Assembly: GCA_051861205.1 (NCBI GenBank)
Contig: JBHYDC010000013.1
Coordinates: forward strand, 62,001-126,000
DNA length: 64,000 bases
Origin: JBHYDC01 sp051861205
GTDB taxonomy: Bacteria > Pseudomonadota > Alphaproteobacteria > Rhizobiales > Pleomorphomonadaceae
Reading direction: 5' to 3'
The translations under genes were made by a program, and so were the position numbers. Every line of letters begins with the position of its first letter. Within the stretch, counting starts at the first letter, position 1. A model generated the notes under the pieces. The model had not been told where the DNA came from, searched no databases, and saw nothing but the letters and a program-made list of their open reading frames with translations. This document shows, piece by piece, positions 26,563 to 35,043 of the stretch.

Positions 26563-27135
26563 TCAAGGCTTCTTTCGAAACGCGTCCAGCGAAACCACGT
26601 CGGCCGACTTGCCGTCATCGTCCGGCTTTGCCTCCGCCGGCGCCTCAGCCGTCTCGGTGATCGCTTTGGCAACCGGCCTTTGCGCCGGAGCCACGGTCGT
26701 CAGCACCGGCTTGGCGTCCGGCGCCTTCTGAATCGCGGTCACGACACCGCTTTCCGGCACATCCGCCGGCCGGCCGTCCTCGGTCAGATCGAAGCGCACC
26801 GCGAATTCCACCGAGGGGTCGAAAAAGCCCCGGATCGAGGCGAACGGCACCAAGAGCCGCTCGGGAATGCCGTTGAACGACAGCCCCACTTCGAAGCCGT
26901 GGTCGTTCACCACCAGATCCCAATACTGATGCTGAAGCACCACCGTCATCTCTTCGGGATACCGCTCGCGCAGCCGCGATGAAATCCGCACCCCCGGCGC
27001 GCGCGGGTCGAAGGCGATGTAGAAATGGTGATCGCCCGGCAGCCCCGCATGCGCGACCTCCGTCAGCACCTTGCGGACCACACCGCGAAACGCCTCTTGG
27101 GCGAGGACGTCATATCGGATCAGATCCTGGGCCAT
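26563..27135 (-). CDS. sspB: SspB-like ClpXP adaptor protein
   Basis: The product is 190 residues from the second of two adjacent ATGs (27135), which has GGGG at suitable spacing. The N-terminal fold domain (LIRYDVLAQEAFRGVVRKVL, HFYIAFDPRAPGVRIS, YPEEMTVVLQHQYWDL, FEVGLSFNGIPERLLVPFASIRGFFDP) is the SspB-alpha type that binds ssrA-tagged substrates; the disordered Pro/Ala-rich linker ends in VVSLDAFRKKP, a ClpX-docking tail. The tmRNA gene that makes the tag lies directly upstream on the same strand. Confidence 0.9.
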   Translation of the reverse strand: MAQDLIRYDVLAQEAFRGVVRKVLTEVAHAGLPGDHHFYIAFDPRAPGVRISSRLRERYPEEMTVVLQHQYWDLVVNDHGFEVGLSFNGIPERLLVPFASIRGFFDPSVEFAVRFDLTEDGRPADVPESGVVTAIQKAPDAKPVLTTVAPAQRPVAKAITETAEAPAEAKPDDDGKSADVVSLDAFRKKP

Positions 27136-27271
27136 CATTCCCCGTCGAACCAGTGTCAAACGTCCAGGCGGATGCGCCGGGCGAGTCGAAGTTAAAAGAG
27201 ATTAGCCGACCGCCAGGTTCCTGGGAACTGCCGGTAGCTCATCTCAAAACATAGAAAAACATGCAAATTGA

Positions 27272-27600
27272 AGTGGAGGTTTCTGTTGCCAGGTACCTCC
27301 GAACCCCGCCTGAAGGTGCTACCCCACAGGACTTAATTTCCGAACCGGCACCGCATTACGCGGCGACAGCGACCGGAGCATAGTTGTCATTCGCAACTAT
27401 AGGTTTAGCCCGATAACGGCGGTACCATGCCGAGCGAAAGAACCGCCTTTACGCCCTCGTCGATCCTATTTCGCCCCCGCCAAAATCCAGGTCTCTCTTG
27501 AGCTTTGCCTGAACTTTGGTGGAGGCGCCGGGTACCGCCCCCGGGTCCGATGAGTTTATTACGCAGCCGATTTATCGCCATAGCCGGGTCGCCCCGGCAA
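27272..27600 (-). ncRNA. ssrA: Two-piece (circularly permuted) tmRNA
   Basis: On the minus strand the acceptor piece comes first (about 27600 to 27517), ending CGCCTCC-ACCA. After an intervening 38 bases the coding piece starts at 27478 with GGGGGCGAAATAGGATCGAC. The 7-base acceptor stem forms between GGGGGCG and CGCCTCC. The tag frame (27394 to 27356) reads ANDNYAPVAVAA and a TAA stop, ending in the AVAA degradation signal. Acceptor-first order is the alphaproteobacterial permutation. The 3' end of the coding piece (near 27272, after CTGGCAACAGAAACC) and the 5' end of the acceptor piece are estimates. tmRNA rescues stalled ribosomes with SmpB. Confidence 0.93.
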
Positions 27601-27641
27601 TCAAACATATAAGGCCGGATGGTCCGCTTGGGAAGGCCCGC

Positions 27642-27875
27642 CTATCGCTCACCGCGCTCCGCCGGCCATTTGCCGGATGGTCCCGGTTCCACCGCCACCA
27701 GCCTCACCGCCTTAGACCGGCAGCTAAAGCAGTGCATTGCCTTGGAAAGCTCGGATAACGGCACGCCGCCGGGGAACGCTTGCCGCACATAGCGCGCCCG
27801 CCCGCACACCGCGCACTCCACCATCAGCCGGGCGCCCCGCGCCGCCGCATCGTCCGGCGTAACGATCTCAGTCAT
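27642..27875 (-). CDS. Small zinc-ribbon-like hypothetical protein
   Basis: The product is 77 residues with two CxxC pairs: ECAVCGRARYVR (near residue 20) and HCFSCRSKAVRL (near residue 48). Spacing of about 25 residues between pairs fits a small zinc ribbon. No other feature is recognised. It lies immediately upstream of the tmRNA on the same strand and divergent from slyX, with about 110 bases between starts. Confidence 0.55.
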   Translation of the reverse strand: MTEIVTPDDAAARGARLMVECAVCGRARYVRQAFPGGVPLSELSKAMHCFSCRSKAVRLVAVEPGPSGKWPAERGER

Positions 27876-27987
27876 TGCAAGGCCGCCGATTCACGATCGA
27901 GGAATAAAAAGCCACCCAATTTCACCCCAGCATGCCTTAAACAAACCCCTCGGCGCCAGTTGGGCGATCCGCTTGACGGGACCAGAC

Positions 27988-28209
27988 ATGACCACCGACA
28001 CCGACCCGATCACCGCCAGGCTCGACAAACTCGAAACTCTTGTCGCCCACCAGGACGAGGTCATCTCGGACCTCAACGAAGCCGTCACCCGCCAATGGGC
28101 CGAAATCGACCGCCTGAAACGCCTCACCTCGGCCCTTGTCGACCGGGTCGGCGAGGCCGAAGCCAAAGCCCGCAACGCCGAGCCCCAGCAACCCCCGCCG
28201 CACTACTGA
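27988..28209 (+). CDS. slyX: SlyX family protein
   Basis: The product is 73 residues from ATG 27988. ITARLDKLETLVAHQDEVISDLNEAVTRQWAEIDRLKRLTSALVDRV is a continuous coiled coil matching the SlyX family, and the short proline-rich tail (QQPPPHY) is the conserved SlyX ending (PPPHY). Function is not established. It is the first of several plus-strand genes leading to thyA and folA. Confidence 0.88.
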   Translation: MTTDTDPITARLDKLETLVAHQDEVISDLNEAVTRQWAEIDRLKRLTSALVDRVGEAEAKARNAEPQQPPPHY

Positions 28210-28329
28210 CCCTTCGGCCGAATTGCGCCAGGAACGCAAGTGACGGCTAGATGCTTACGAGTGGGCGTGTCGTCCGTTGCAAGCCCGCCGATCCGGCGCA
28301 GCGGTTCATTCTGGAGGCTTTGAAACCCG

Positions 28330-28809
28330 ATGAGCGTGGCATTCACCCGCGAGGAAGACGTCGAGGCTGCGGCGGCCCATCTGCCCGACCGGCCAATCTC
28401 GCCCCACCGCAATCTCGTCACGCCCGAAGGCCTGGCCGCCCTCGACGCAGCGCTCGCTGAAGCGCGCCAAGCCTATGCCCTCGCCCAGACCAGCGGCGAC
28501 GTCAACGCCGACCGCTCCGCCATGGCGCGCGCCTCCCGCGACCTTCGCTACTATACCGCCCGCCGCCAAAGCGCCGAACTCGTCGAAACCACCGCCGACC
28601 CCGATACCGTCGCCTTCGGCCGCACCGTCGCCTTCATCCGCGACGACGGCCGCCACCAAAGCTACCGCATCGTCGGCGAGGATGAAGCCGACCCCGCCAA
28701 AGGCACCGTCTCCCACGTTTCCCCCCTCGCCCGCGCCCTGTCTGGTAAGAAGATCGGGGACATCGTGCCCTTCGCCGGCGGCGAGGTGGAAATCCTATCG
28801 GTGAGCTGA
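28330..28809 (+). CDS. GreA/GreB family transcription elongation factor-like protein
   Basis: The product is 159 residues. The N-terminal half has the helical coiled region GLAALDAALAEARQAYALAQ, and the C-terminal FKBP-like domain reads VAFGRTVAFIRDDG, SYRIVGEDEADPAKGTVSHVSPLARALSGKKIGDIVPF, close to GreB/GreA and to Rnk-type relatives. Members bind the RNA polymerase secondary channel. It is shorter at the N-terminus than GreA and lacks clear tip acidic residues, so cleavage-stimulating activity is uncertain. Confidence 0.75.
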   Translation: MSVAFTREEDVEAAAAHLPDRPISPHRNLVTPEGLAALDAALAEARQAYALAQTSGDVNADRSAMARASRDLRYYTARRQSAELVETTADPDTVAFGRTVAFIRDDGRHQSYRIVGEDEADPAKGTVSHVSPLARALSGKKIGDIVPFAGGEVEILSVS

Positions 28810-28854
28810 TCCACCCGCTTTCGATGTCCGGCCGAGTCACCTAATAGTCGACCC

Positions 28855-29649
28855 ATGAAGCAGTATCACGACCTTCTCGAACGCATCCTCGCCACCGGCA
28901 CCTCCAAGGAGGACCGCACCGGCACCGGCACGCTCTCCGTGTTCGGCCATCAGATGCGCTTTGACTTGGCCGAGGGGTTCCCCCTCGTCACCACCAAGAA
29001 GCTCCACCTGAAATCCATCATCCACGAGCTGATCTGGTTCCTCGCCGGCGACACCAACATCGGCTACCTCAAAGCGAACGGCGTTTCGATCTGGGACGAA
29101 TGGGCCGACGAAAACGGCAACCTCGGCCCCGTCTACGGCCACCAGTGGCGCTCCTGGCCCGGCAAGAACGGCGGCACCATCGATCAGATCAACTGGGTCC
29201 AGTCCGAAATCCGCCGCAACCCGGATTCCCGCCGCCTCATCGTCACCGCCTGGAACCCCGCCGACATCCCGGACATGGCCCTGCCGCCCTGCCACTGCCT
29301 GTTCCAGTTCTACGTGGCGGACGGCCGGCTCTCCTGCCAACTCTACCAACGCTCGGCCGACGTTTTCCTCGGCGTGCCCTTCAACATCGCCTCCTACGCT
29401 CTCCTCACCGCGATGATGGCCGCCACCACCGGTCTGAAGCCCGGCGAATTCGTCCACACGCTGGGCGACGCGCACCTCTACCGTAACCATTTCGAGCAAG
29501 CCGAACTCCAGCTCTCCCGCGTCCCCCGCGCGCTCCCGGCCCTAAAGCTCAATCCAAATATTTCCGACATCCGCGACTTTCGCTATGACGACATCGCGAT
29601 CGAGGGCTATGACCCCCACCCCCATATCAAGGCCGCCGTCGCCGTTTAA
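28855..29649 (+). CDS. thyA: Thymidylate synthase
   Basis: The product is 264 residues, the same as the E. coli enzyme. It methylates dUMP to dTMP using methylene-tetrahydrofolate. The catalytic cysteine is residue 146 in LPPCHCLFQFYV, and the N-terminal MKQYHDLLERILATG, dUMP-binding RRLIVTAWNP and SYALLTAMMA segments are standard. It is followed by a GNAT gene and folA, which regenerates the folate it oxidises. Confidence 0.98.
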   Translation: MKQYHDLLERILATGTSKEDRTGTGTLSVFGHQMRFDLAEGFPLVTTKKLHLKSIIHELIWFLAGDTNIGYLKANGVSIWDEWADENGNLGPVYGHQWRSWPGKNGGTIDQINWVQSEIRRNPDSRRLIVTAWNPADIPDMALPPCHCLFQFYVADGRLSCQLYQRSADVFLGVPFNIASYALLTAMMAATTGLKPGEFVHTLGDAHLYRNHFEQAELQLSRVPRALPALKLNPNISDIRDFRYDDIAIEGYDPHPHIKAAVAV

Positions 29650-29689
29650 CGCGCCCGCCGCAAGCCCGTCAGAGATTGATCTGATCTGA

Positions 29690-30187
29690 ATGTCCCTCAT
29701 CATCCGCTCCGCCCAACCGTCAGACGCCGCCGCAATCGTCGGCTTTGTTCGCGCGCTCGCCGTCTACGAGCGCCTCGAACACGAAGTCGTCGCCACCCCG
29801 GAAGACTTTGCCGCCGCGCTCTTTTGCAAACACCCCAAAGTCTTCTGCGAAATCGCCCTCCGCGATGGCGCCCCGGTAGGCATCGCGCTCTGGTTCTACT
29901 CCTTCTCCACCTTCCTCGGCCGTCACGGCATTTTCCTCGAAGATCTGTTCGTCGCACCTGAAGCGCGGGGCGTTGGCGCCGGGAAAGCCCTCCTTGCCAC
30001 CCTCGCCCGCCGCTGCATCACCGAGGGCCTGCCGCGCTTCGAATGGCAGGTGCTCGACTGGAACCAACCCGCCATCGACTTCTACGAAGCGCAATCCGCC
30101 GTTCTCCGGCATGGCTGGAAGCCCGTGCGCCTCACCGGCGACGCCCTCGCCAAACTCGCCGGCACCGCCCCCGACATCGCCCCATGA
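29690..30187 (+). CDS. GNAT family N-acetyltransferase
   Basis: The product is 165 residues with the GNAT fold: AxPSDAAAIVGFVRALAVYE at the N-terminus, then FLEDLFVAPEARGVGAGKALLATLAR (acetyl-CoA pyrophosphate-binding loop RxxGxG) and FEWQVLDWNQPAIDFYEAQSA. The last motif and overall layout resemble diamine/spermidine acetyltransferases, but substrate is not assigned. It sits 40 bases after thyA and overlaps the folA start by four bases (ATGA, 30184-30187), so it is cotranslated with folA. Confidence 0.85.
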   Translation: MSLIIRSAQPSDAAAIVGFVRALAVYERLEHEVVATPEDFAAALFCKHPKVFCEIALRDGAPVGIALWFYSFSTFLGRHGIFLEDLFVAPEARGVGAGKALLATLARRCITEGLPRFEWQVLDWNQPAIDFYEAQSAVLRHGWKPVRLTGDALAKLAGTAPDIAP

Positions 30188-30699
30188 CCGCCCCCTTGAT
30201 GGCCATGATCGTCGCCGTCGGCCGCAACGGCGTCATCGGCCGGGACGGCGATATGCCCTGGCGGCTCTCGTCGGACCTCAAATGGTTCCGCAAGATCACC
30301 ATGGGCAAACCCGTCGTCATGGGGCGCAAGACGCTGGAATCGATTGGCGGCCCGCTCCCCGGCCGCGCCAATCTCGTCGTCTCGCGCGATCCGGCCTACC
30401 GTCCGGCCGGCGTCACGGTCTTTGCCTCGCTGGACGGCGCCGTCGCCGCAGCGCGACAAATCGCGCAAGACTCCGGACTGGACGAGTTCATCATCGGTGG
30501 TGGTGGTACAGTCTATGCGGCCTGCATGAGGCAAGCCGATAAGCTCTACGTCACCAAAGTCGACGCCGAACCGGAGGGCGACACCGTCTTCCCGGCAATC
30601 CCCCCAGACGAATGGGAACTCGTCCGCGAAGAGGCGATGCCGAGGACCGAACGGGACAGTGCGGATGCCCTTTGGCAGGTCTGGCGGCGGCATCGCTAA
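30184..30699 (+). CDS. folA: Dihydrofolate reductase
   Basis: The product is 171 residues from the ATG overlapping the GNAT stop. MIVAVGRNGVIGRDGDMPWRL contains the substrate-binding Asp and Trp of DHFR, followed by FRKITMGKPVVMGRKTLESIG and the NADPH-binding GGGGTVYAACM. It reduces dihydrofolate made by ThyA. The thyA-GNAT-folA order indicates one operon. Confidence 0.96.
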   Translation: MTAPLMAMIVAVGRNGVIGRDGDMPWRLSSDLKWFRKITMGKPVVMGRKTLESIGGPLPGRANLVVSRDPAYRPAGVTVFASLDGAVAAARQIAQDSGLDEFIIGGGGTVYAACMRQADKLYVTKVDAEPEGDTVFPAIPPDEWELVREEAMPRTERDSADALWQVWRRHR

Positions 30700-30788
30700 C
30701 CTTCCTGTGAAATTCGTCATTCCTTCCGTTGATTTACCGCAGGGGCGAACCCACCTGAGGCGAGCAATATCATCGGTCACGCCTTGCG

Positions 30789-30817
30789 TTGATGACGGGT
30801 GCAAAGGCCCGTATAAG
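30789..30817 (+). promoter_or_regulatory. Probable hflKC promoter
   Basis: TTGATG (30789-30794) and TATAAG (30812-30817) are separated by 17 bases in the gap between folA and hflK, giving a start near 30824 and a 46-base leader. Confidence 0.45.
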
Positions 30818-30869
30818 CCACCAAGGTTTTGCCGGTTCACGACAAACGAGTGCGGAGGATACGTCCGAG

Positions 30870-31982
30870 ATGCCCTGGAGCAATCAGAGCGGAGGCGGCG
30901 GCTGGAAAGGCGGCGGCAACGGCCCATGGGGTCAACCCCCGCGCGGCGGCGGTGGCGGCGGCAATAACCCGCCAGACCTCGAAGAATTGCTCCGGCGGAG
31001 CCAAGACCGTCTGAAGCGCGTCCTGCCCGGCGGCGGCCGTGGCGGCGCAGGCGGACAGGGCGGTGCGCGCTTGGCGTTCCCTCTGGCGATTGCCGCCATC
31101 GTTGGCTTCTGGCTCTATGAGAGCGTCTACGTCGTCCAGCCGGACGAAATCGGCGTCGAGCTTCGCTTCGGCGAGGTCAAGCCGGAGCTTAACGAGCCGG
31201 GCATCCACTTCATGTTCTGGCCCATCGAGTCGGTCGAAAAGCCGGCCGTGCTCAAGGAAAGCCAGGAAAACATCGCCGGCGGCGCCCGTGCTTCGGGCGA
31301 CGCCTCGATCATGCTGTCGGGCGACCAGAACCTCGTGAACGTCGAGTTCTCTGTGCTCTGGCGCATTTCGGACCCGGTGAAGTTCCTGTTCCAGGTCGCC
31401 GACCAGCAGAATCTCGTCCGCATCGTCGCCGAGTCGGCCATGCGCGAATATGTCGGCCGCACCCGCGCCGACGAGTTCCGCACCACTGGCCGCGACGCCG
31501 CCCAGCTTGCCGTGCGCGGGCTGATCCAGCAGACGCTCGACACCTACGACGCAGGCATCAGCGTCACGGGCGTCAACATCACCCGGGCCGATCCGCCGCG
31601 TGAAGTGTCCGACGCCTTCGGCGAAGTGCAGCGCGCCCAGCAGGACCAGGACAAGTTCAAGCAGGACGCGCAAGCCTACGCCAACCAGCGTCTCGGCGAC
31701 GCCCGAGGCGAAGCGAGCCAGGTTCGCGAAGCCGCCTTCGGCTATCGCGACCGCGTGATCGCCGAGGCAACCGGTGCGTCACAGCGCTTCCGCGACGTCT
31801 ACGAGCAATACGTCAAGGCGCCCGACGTGACCCGCAAGCGCCTTTATCTGGAAACGATGGAAAACGTGCTGGCCAAGTCCAACAAGGTGATCATGGGCGA
31901 CCAGGCAGGCACCGGCGTTGTTCCCTATCTGCCGCTACCTGAACTCCAGCGCCGCAACACCGTGGAAGGGGAGACCCGCTAA
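30870..31982 (+). CDS. hflK: HflK, FtsH protease modulator
   Basis: The product is 370 residues from ATG 30870 (GGAGG 11 bases upstream). The N-terminal 55 residues are Gly/Asn/Pro-rich and cytoplasmic (MPWSNQSGGGGWKGGG), followed by one transmembrane helix (FPLAIAAIVGFWLYESVYVV) and a periplasmic SPFH/band-7 domain, then a coiled coil. HflK and HflC form a cage around the FtsH AAA+ protease. It abuts hflC with a one-base overlap (TAATG). Confidence 0.95.
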   Translation: MPWSNQSGGGGWKGGGNGPWGQPPRGGGGGGNNPPDLEELLRRSQDRLKRVLPGGGRGGAGGQGGARLAFPLAIAAIVGFWLYESVYVVQPDEIGVELRFGEVKPELNEPGIHFMFWPIESVEKPAVLKESQENIAGGARASGDASIMLSGDQNLVNVEFSVLWRISDPVKFLFQVADQQNLVRIVAESAMREYVGRTRADEFRTTGRDAAQLAVRGLIQQTLDTYDAGISVTGVNITRADPPREVSDAFGEVQRAQQDQDKFKQDAQAYANQRLGDARGEASQVREAAFGYRDRVIAEATGASQRFRDVYEQYVKAPDVTRKRLYLETMENVLAKSNKVIMGDQAGTGVVPYLPLPELQRRNTVEGETR

Positions 31983-32941
31983 TGCGAGCCATCGCTTTTC
32001 CCGTGACGCTGATCGTCGCGGCCATCGCCCTTCTGATCGCCTATTCGGCCACCTTTGTGGTGACCGAGCGTGATCAGGCCATCCAACTTCGCTTCGGCGA
32101 AATCCAGCGCGTCGTCACCGAACCGGGCATCTACTTCAAAGTGCCGACCAACTTCGTCGACACCGTCCAGAGCGTGGATAAGCGCTTGCAGACGCTGGAG
32201 CTGGAAAACAACATCGTCCAGGTGAAGGATAGCCGTCAGTATGTGGTGGATGCATTCACCACATACCGCATCGTCGATGCGCGAGCCTTCCGCGAATCCG
32301 TGTCGGGCAACATGACCTTTGCCGCCGAACGGCTTCGCACCCGCCTCGACGCCGCCCTCCGCCGGGTCTACGGCACGCGCTCCTTCGACGCGGCGCTGTC
32401 GGAATCCCGCGCTGAAATGATGCGCGAAGTCAGCGACCTCGTGCGTCCGGAAGCGGCCACGCTCGGCATTCAGATCGTCGAGCTTCGTATCCGCCGCACC
32501 GAACTGCCCGAGAACGTGCTGGAGCGCACCTTCGACCGCATGCGGTCCGAGCGTCTCGCCGAAGCGGCGGAACTGCGGGCCGAAGGCACCCAGGAAGCCC
32601 TCCGCATCCGAGCCGAGGCCGATCGTCAGGCCACGGTTCTGGTCGCCGAAGCCAAGCGCGACGCCGACATCCTGCGAGGCGAAGGCGACGCGGAAGGCAA
32701 CCGGATCTTCGCCGAAGCCTATACGCTCGACTCGAACTTCTTCGAGTTCTACCGCTCGATGCAGGCCTATACGACGGCCCTCAGCGACAGCGGAACGACC
32801 ATGGTGCTGAAGCCGGATTCGGAGTTCTTCCGCTTCTTCCAAGACTCCGGCACCACGGCCGTCGCCGCACCCACGGCGAACGCACCGGCTCAGCCGACGG
32901 CCGAAGCGGGCACGGACGCAAACCAGCCGGCATCGCAGTGA
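31982..32941 (+). CDS. hflC: HflC, FtsH protease modulator
   Basis: The product is 319 residues. The N-terminal transmembrane helix (FPVTLIVAAIALLIAYSATFVV) is followed by the band-7 domain (RDQAIQLRFGEIQRV, GIYFKVP) and a coiled coil with RAEADRQATVLVAEAKRDADILRGEGDAEGNRIFAEAY, standard for HflC. The C-terminal 40 residues are Ala/Pro/Thr-rich. Translated with hflK and followed by a DUF2065 gene after 19 bases. Confidence 0.95.
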   Translation: MRAIAFPVTLIVAAIALLIAYSATFVVTERDQAIQLRFGEIQRVVTEPGIYFKVPTNFVDTVQSVDKRLQTLELENNIVQVKDSRQYVVDAFTTYRIVDARAFRESVSGNMTFAAERLRTRLDAALRRVYGTRSFDAALSESRAEMMREVSDLVRPEAATLGIQIVELRIRRTELPENVLERTFDRMRSERLAEAAELRAEGTQEALRIRAEADRQATVLVAEAKRDADILRGEGDAEGNRIFAEAYTLDSNFFEFYRSMQAYTTALSDSGTTMVLKPDSEFFRFFQDSGTTAVAAPTANAPAQPTAEAGTDANQPASQ

Positions 32942-32960
32942 TGCAGGAAGGACGAGGGCG

Positions 32961-33146
32961 ATGACCGACTTTCTCGTCGCCCTCGGCCTCCTCGCGGTTC
33001 TGGAGGGCATGCTCTACGCCGTTGCCCCAGGGTCTATGAAGCGCGCGCTGAAGCAGATCCTGGATACGCCGGATCAAACAATCCGGTACATCGGCCTTGT
33101 GGCCATGGGCATCGGCGTTGCGATCGTGTGGCTAGTTCGCGGCTAA
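32961..33146 (+). CDS. DUF2065 family small membrane protein
   Basis: The product is 61 residues with two transmembrane helices (LVALGLLAVLEGMLYAVAP and RYIGLVAMGIGVAIVWLVRG) flanking MKRALKQILDTPDQTI, the DUF2065 pattern. It is typically encoded right after hflC, as here, and is likely part of the same unit. Role unknown. An intrinsic terminator follows 50 bases downstream. Confidence 0.85.
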   Translation: MTDFLVALGLLAVLEGMLYAVAPGSMKRALKQILDTPDQTIRYIGLVAMGIGVAIVWLVRG

Positions 33147-33196
33147 GGCTGCGCCGAAGATAAACCGGCTCGCACACAACACGCGAAAAATGACAA

Positions 33197-33230
33197 ACGG
33201 CGCGGTCTAAAGCCGCGCCGTATTCATTTT
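33197..33230 (+). terminator. Intrinsic terminator of hflKC operon
   Basis: CGGCGCGG (33198-33205), a seven-base loop, CCGCGCCG and then TATTCATTTT follow the DUF2065 gene. The T-run is interrupted but the stem is strong. Confidence 0.65.
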
Positions 33231-33355
33231 AAACCTAGCCATAGCGCGGCAACGCCACACTTTCGTCGGCAGGGTAATGTCGGCTATGACTGCGGCGAGG
33301 CTCCGGATGCGTTGCCGCGCTCCATCCGGACCCGCATCTGGGAGGTTACCGGCCA

Positions 33356-34876
33356 ATGGCCAGACGTGTCGCAGCTAGCCGTTTCACTCTTCGCCGCCCC
33401 CTGTCGGCGATCGCCGTCGCCATAGTCGCTGGCGCGTTGGTCGCGGGTCCCCTTCCCCCCGCGATCGCCCAGGCGCAAGGCCCCGAGTCCGTGGCCGATC
33501 TGGCCGAGAACCTCATCGACGCCGTGGTGAACATCTCGACCTCGCAAACGGTCGCCGCCCAGCGTCAGGTGCCGCTGCCGCAGGTGCCGGAAGGATCGCC
33601 CTTCCAAGACTTCTTCGACGATTTCTTCGACCAGCAGAACCCCGGCGGCAACGGCGGCAACAATGGCAGCGGCGAAAACGACGCCCGCCGCGTTCAGTCG
33701 CTTGGCTCCGGCTTCGTCATCGATGCATCCGGCATCATCATCACCAACAACCACGTCATCGAAGACGCCGACGAAATCGTCGCGAATTTCAACGACGGAT
33801 CGAAGCTGACGGCGGAAATCATCGGCCGGGATCTGAAAACCGATCTCGCGGTCCTGCGCGTCAAGCCCACCAAGCCGTTGAAGGCCGTGAAATTCGGCGA
33901 CAGCAAAGTGCTGCGCGTTGGTGACTGGGTGATGGCCATCGGCAACCCGTTCGGCCTCGGCGGCACGGTCACGGTCGGCATCGTCTCGGCCCGCAACCGC
34001 GACATCAACTCCGGCCCCTACGACAACTTCATCCAGACCGACGCGGCCATCAACCGGGGCAACTCGGGCGGTCCGCTGTTCGACATGAACGGCGACGTCG
34101 TGGGCATCAACACCGCCATCATCTCTCCGTCGGGCGGCTCGATCGGCATCGGCTTCGCCATTCCCTCCGAAATCGCCGACGGTGTGGTGGACCAGCTCCG
34201 TAACTTCGGCGAAACCCGTCGCGGCTGGCTCGGCGTCAACATACAGCAAGTCACCGACGATCTGGCCGAAAGCCTGAACGTAGGCTCGGCGCGCGGCGCC
34301 CTCGTCGCCGGCGTCACCGAGGGCGGCCCCGCCGCCGCCGGGAAGATCGAAGCTGGCGACGTTATCATCTCCTTCGATGGCAACCCCATCAAGGAAATGC
34401 GCGAACTGCCCCGCATCGTGGCCAACACGCCCATCGGCAAGGCCGTGGACGTCGTCGTCGTGCGCAAAGGCCAGGAGCAAACCCTCAAGGTCACGCTCGG
34501 CCGCCTGGAGGAAAGCGAAAAGGTCGCGGCCGCCGAGGAAGGCGCCACGCCCGCCCCCGCCGAAGTCGCCAAGCCCGTCGAAAAGGTTCTCGGCCTCACC
34601 CTCGGCGCGCTGGACGACGAAACCCGCAAGACCTTCTCCATCAGCGGCGACGTCAAAGGCGTTGTCGTAACCAAGGTGGAAGCCGGCAGCCCCGCCGGCG
34701 AAAAGCGGATCGTGGCAGGCGATACCGTCGTGGAAGTCGCCCAGGAACCGGTCTCCAACCCCGCCGACGTCTCCGCCGCCGTCAACAAACTGAAGGAAGC
34801 CGGCCGCAAATCCGCCCTCCTCCTCCTCGCCAACCCCCAAGGCGTCCTACGCTTCGTGGCGGTGCGCGTAGACTGA
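33356..34876 (+). CDS. degP: DegP/HtrA-type periplasmic serine protease
   Basis: The product is 506 residues. A signal peptide (RRPLSAIAVAIVAGALVAG ending near AIAQA, cleavage about residue 40) precedes a trypsin-like domain with His133 (NNHVIED), Asp163 (KTDLAVL) and Ser237 (NRGNSGGPLFD), and two PDZ domains (RRGWLGVNIQQV and the C-terminal GLTLGALDDETR region). It degrades or refolds misfolded envelope proteins. The Asn/Gly-rich loop at residues 94-108 is the LA-like loop. It follows the hflKC unit and has its own terminator. Confidence 0.95.
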   Translation: MARRVAASRFTLRRPLSAIAVAIVAGALVAGPLPPAIAQAQGPESVADLAENLIDAVVNISTSQTVAAQRQVPLPQVPEGSPFQDFFDDFFDQQNPGGNGGNNGSGENDARRVQSLGSGFVIDASGIIITNNHVIEDADEIVANFNDGSKLTAEIIGRDLKTDLAVLRVKPTKPLKAVKFGDSKVLRVGDWVMAIGNPFGLGGTVTVGIVSARNRDINSGPYDNFIQTDAAINRGNSGGPLFDMNGDVVGINTAIISPSGGSIGIGFAIPSEIADGVVDQLRNFGETRRGWLGVNIQQVTDDLAESLNVGSARGALVAGVTEGGPAAAGKIEAGDVIISFDGNPIKEMRELPRIVANTPIGKAVDVVVVRKGQEQTLKVTLGRLEESEKVAAAEEGATPAPAEVAKPVEKVLGLTLGALDDETRKTFSISGDVKGVVVTKVEAGSPAGEKRIVAGDTVVEVAQEPVSNPADVSAAVNKLKEAGRKSALLLLANPQGVLRFVAVRVD

Positions 34877-34905
34877 CCCGCCGGAGAGAAGCCCTCAAAA
34901 CGGAC

Positions 34906-34931
34906 ATGGCCGGCGCTTAGCCGGCCATTTT
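34906..34931 (+). terminator. Intrinsic terminator of degP
   Basis: ATGGCCGGC, loop GCTTA, GCCGGCCAT and TTTT lie 30 bases after the degP stop. The same stem could also serve the convergent AsmA gene. Confidence 0.7.
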
Positions 34932-35043
34932 CATGAGAGCCAAGTCCGGCCGCAGACCACCGATCCCGATCGCATCCCCTGTTTCGGTTATCCGCAACGG
35001 GGCAAGCGGACCATAACTAGATTTCAATCGGAAATGCTTACCC

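Noticed and set aside
27405..27608. Minus-strand 67-codon frame
   Set aside because: It falls inside the tmRNA acceptor and coding pieces and is explained by that RNA.
33284..34840. Minus-strand frame of 518 codons opposite degP
   Set aside because: Shadow of degP; DegP has signal peptide, triad and PDZ domains in the plus frame.
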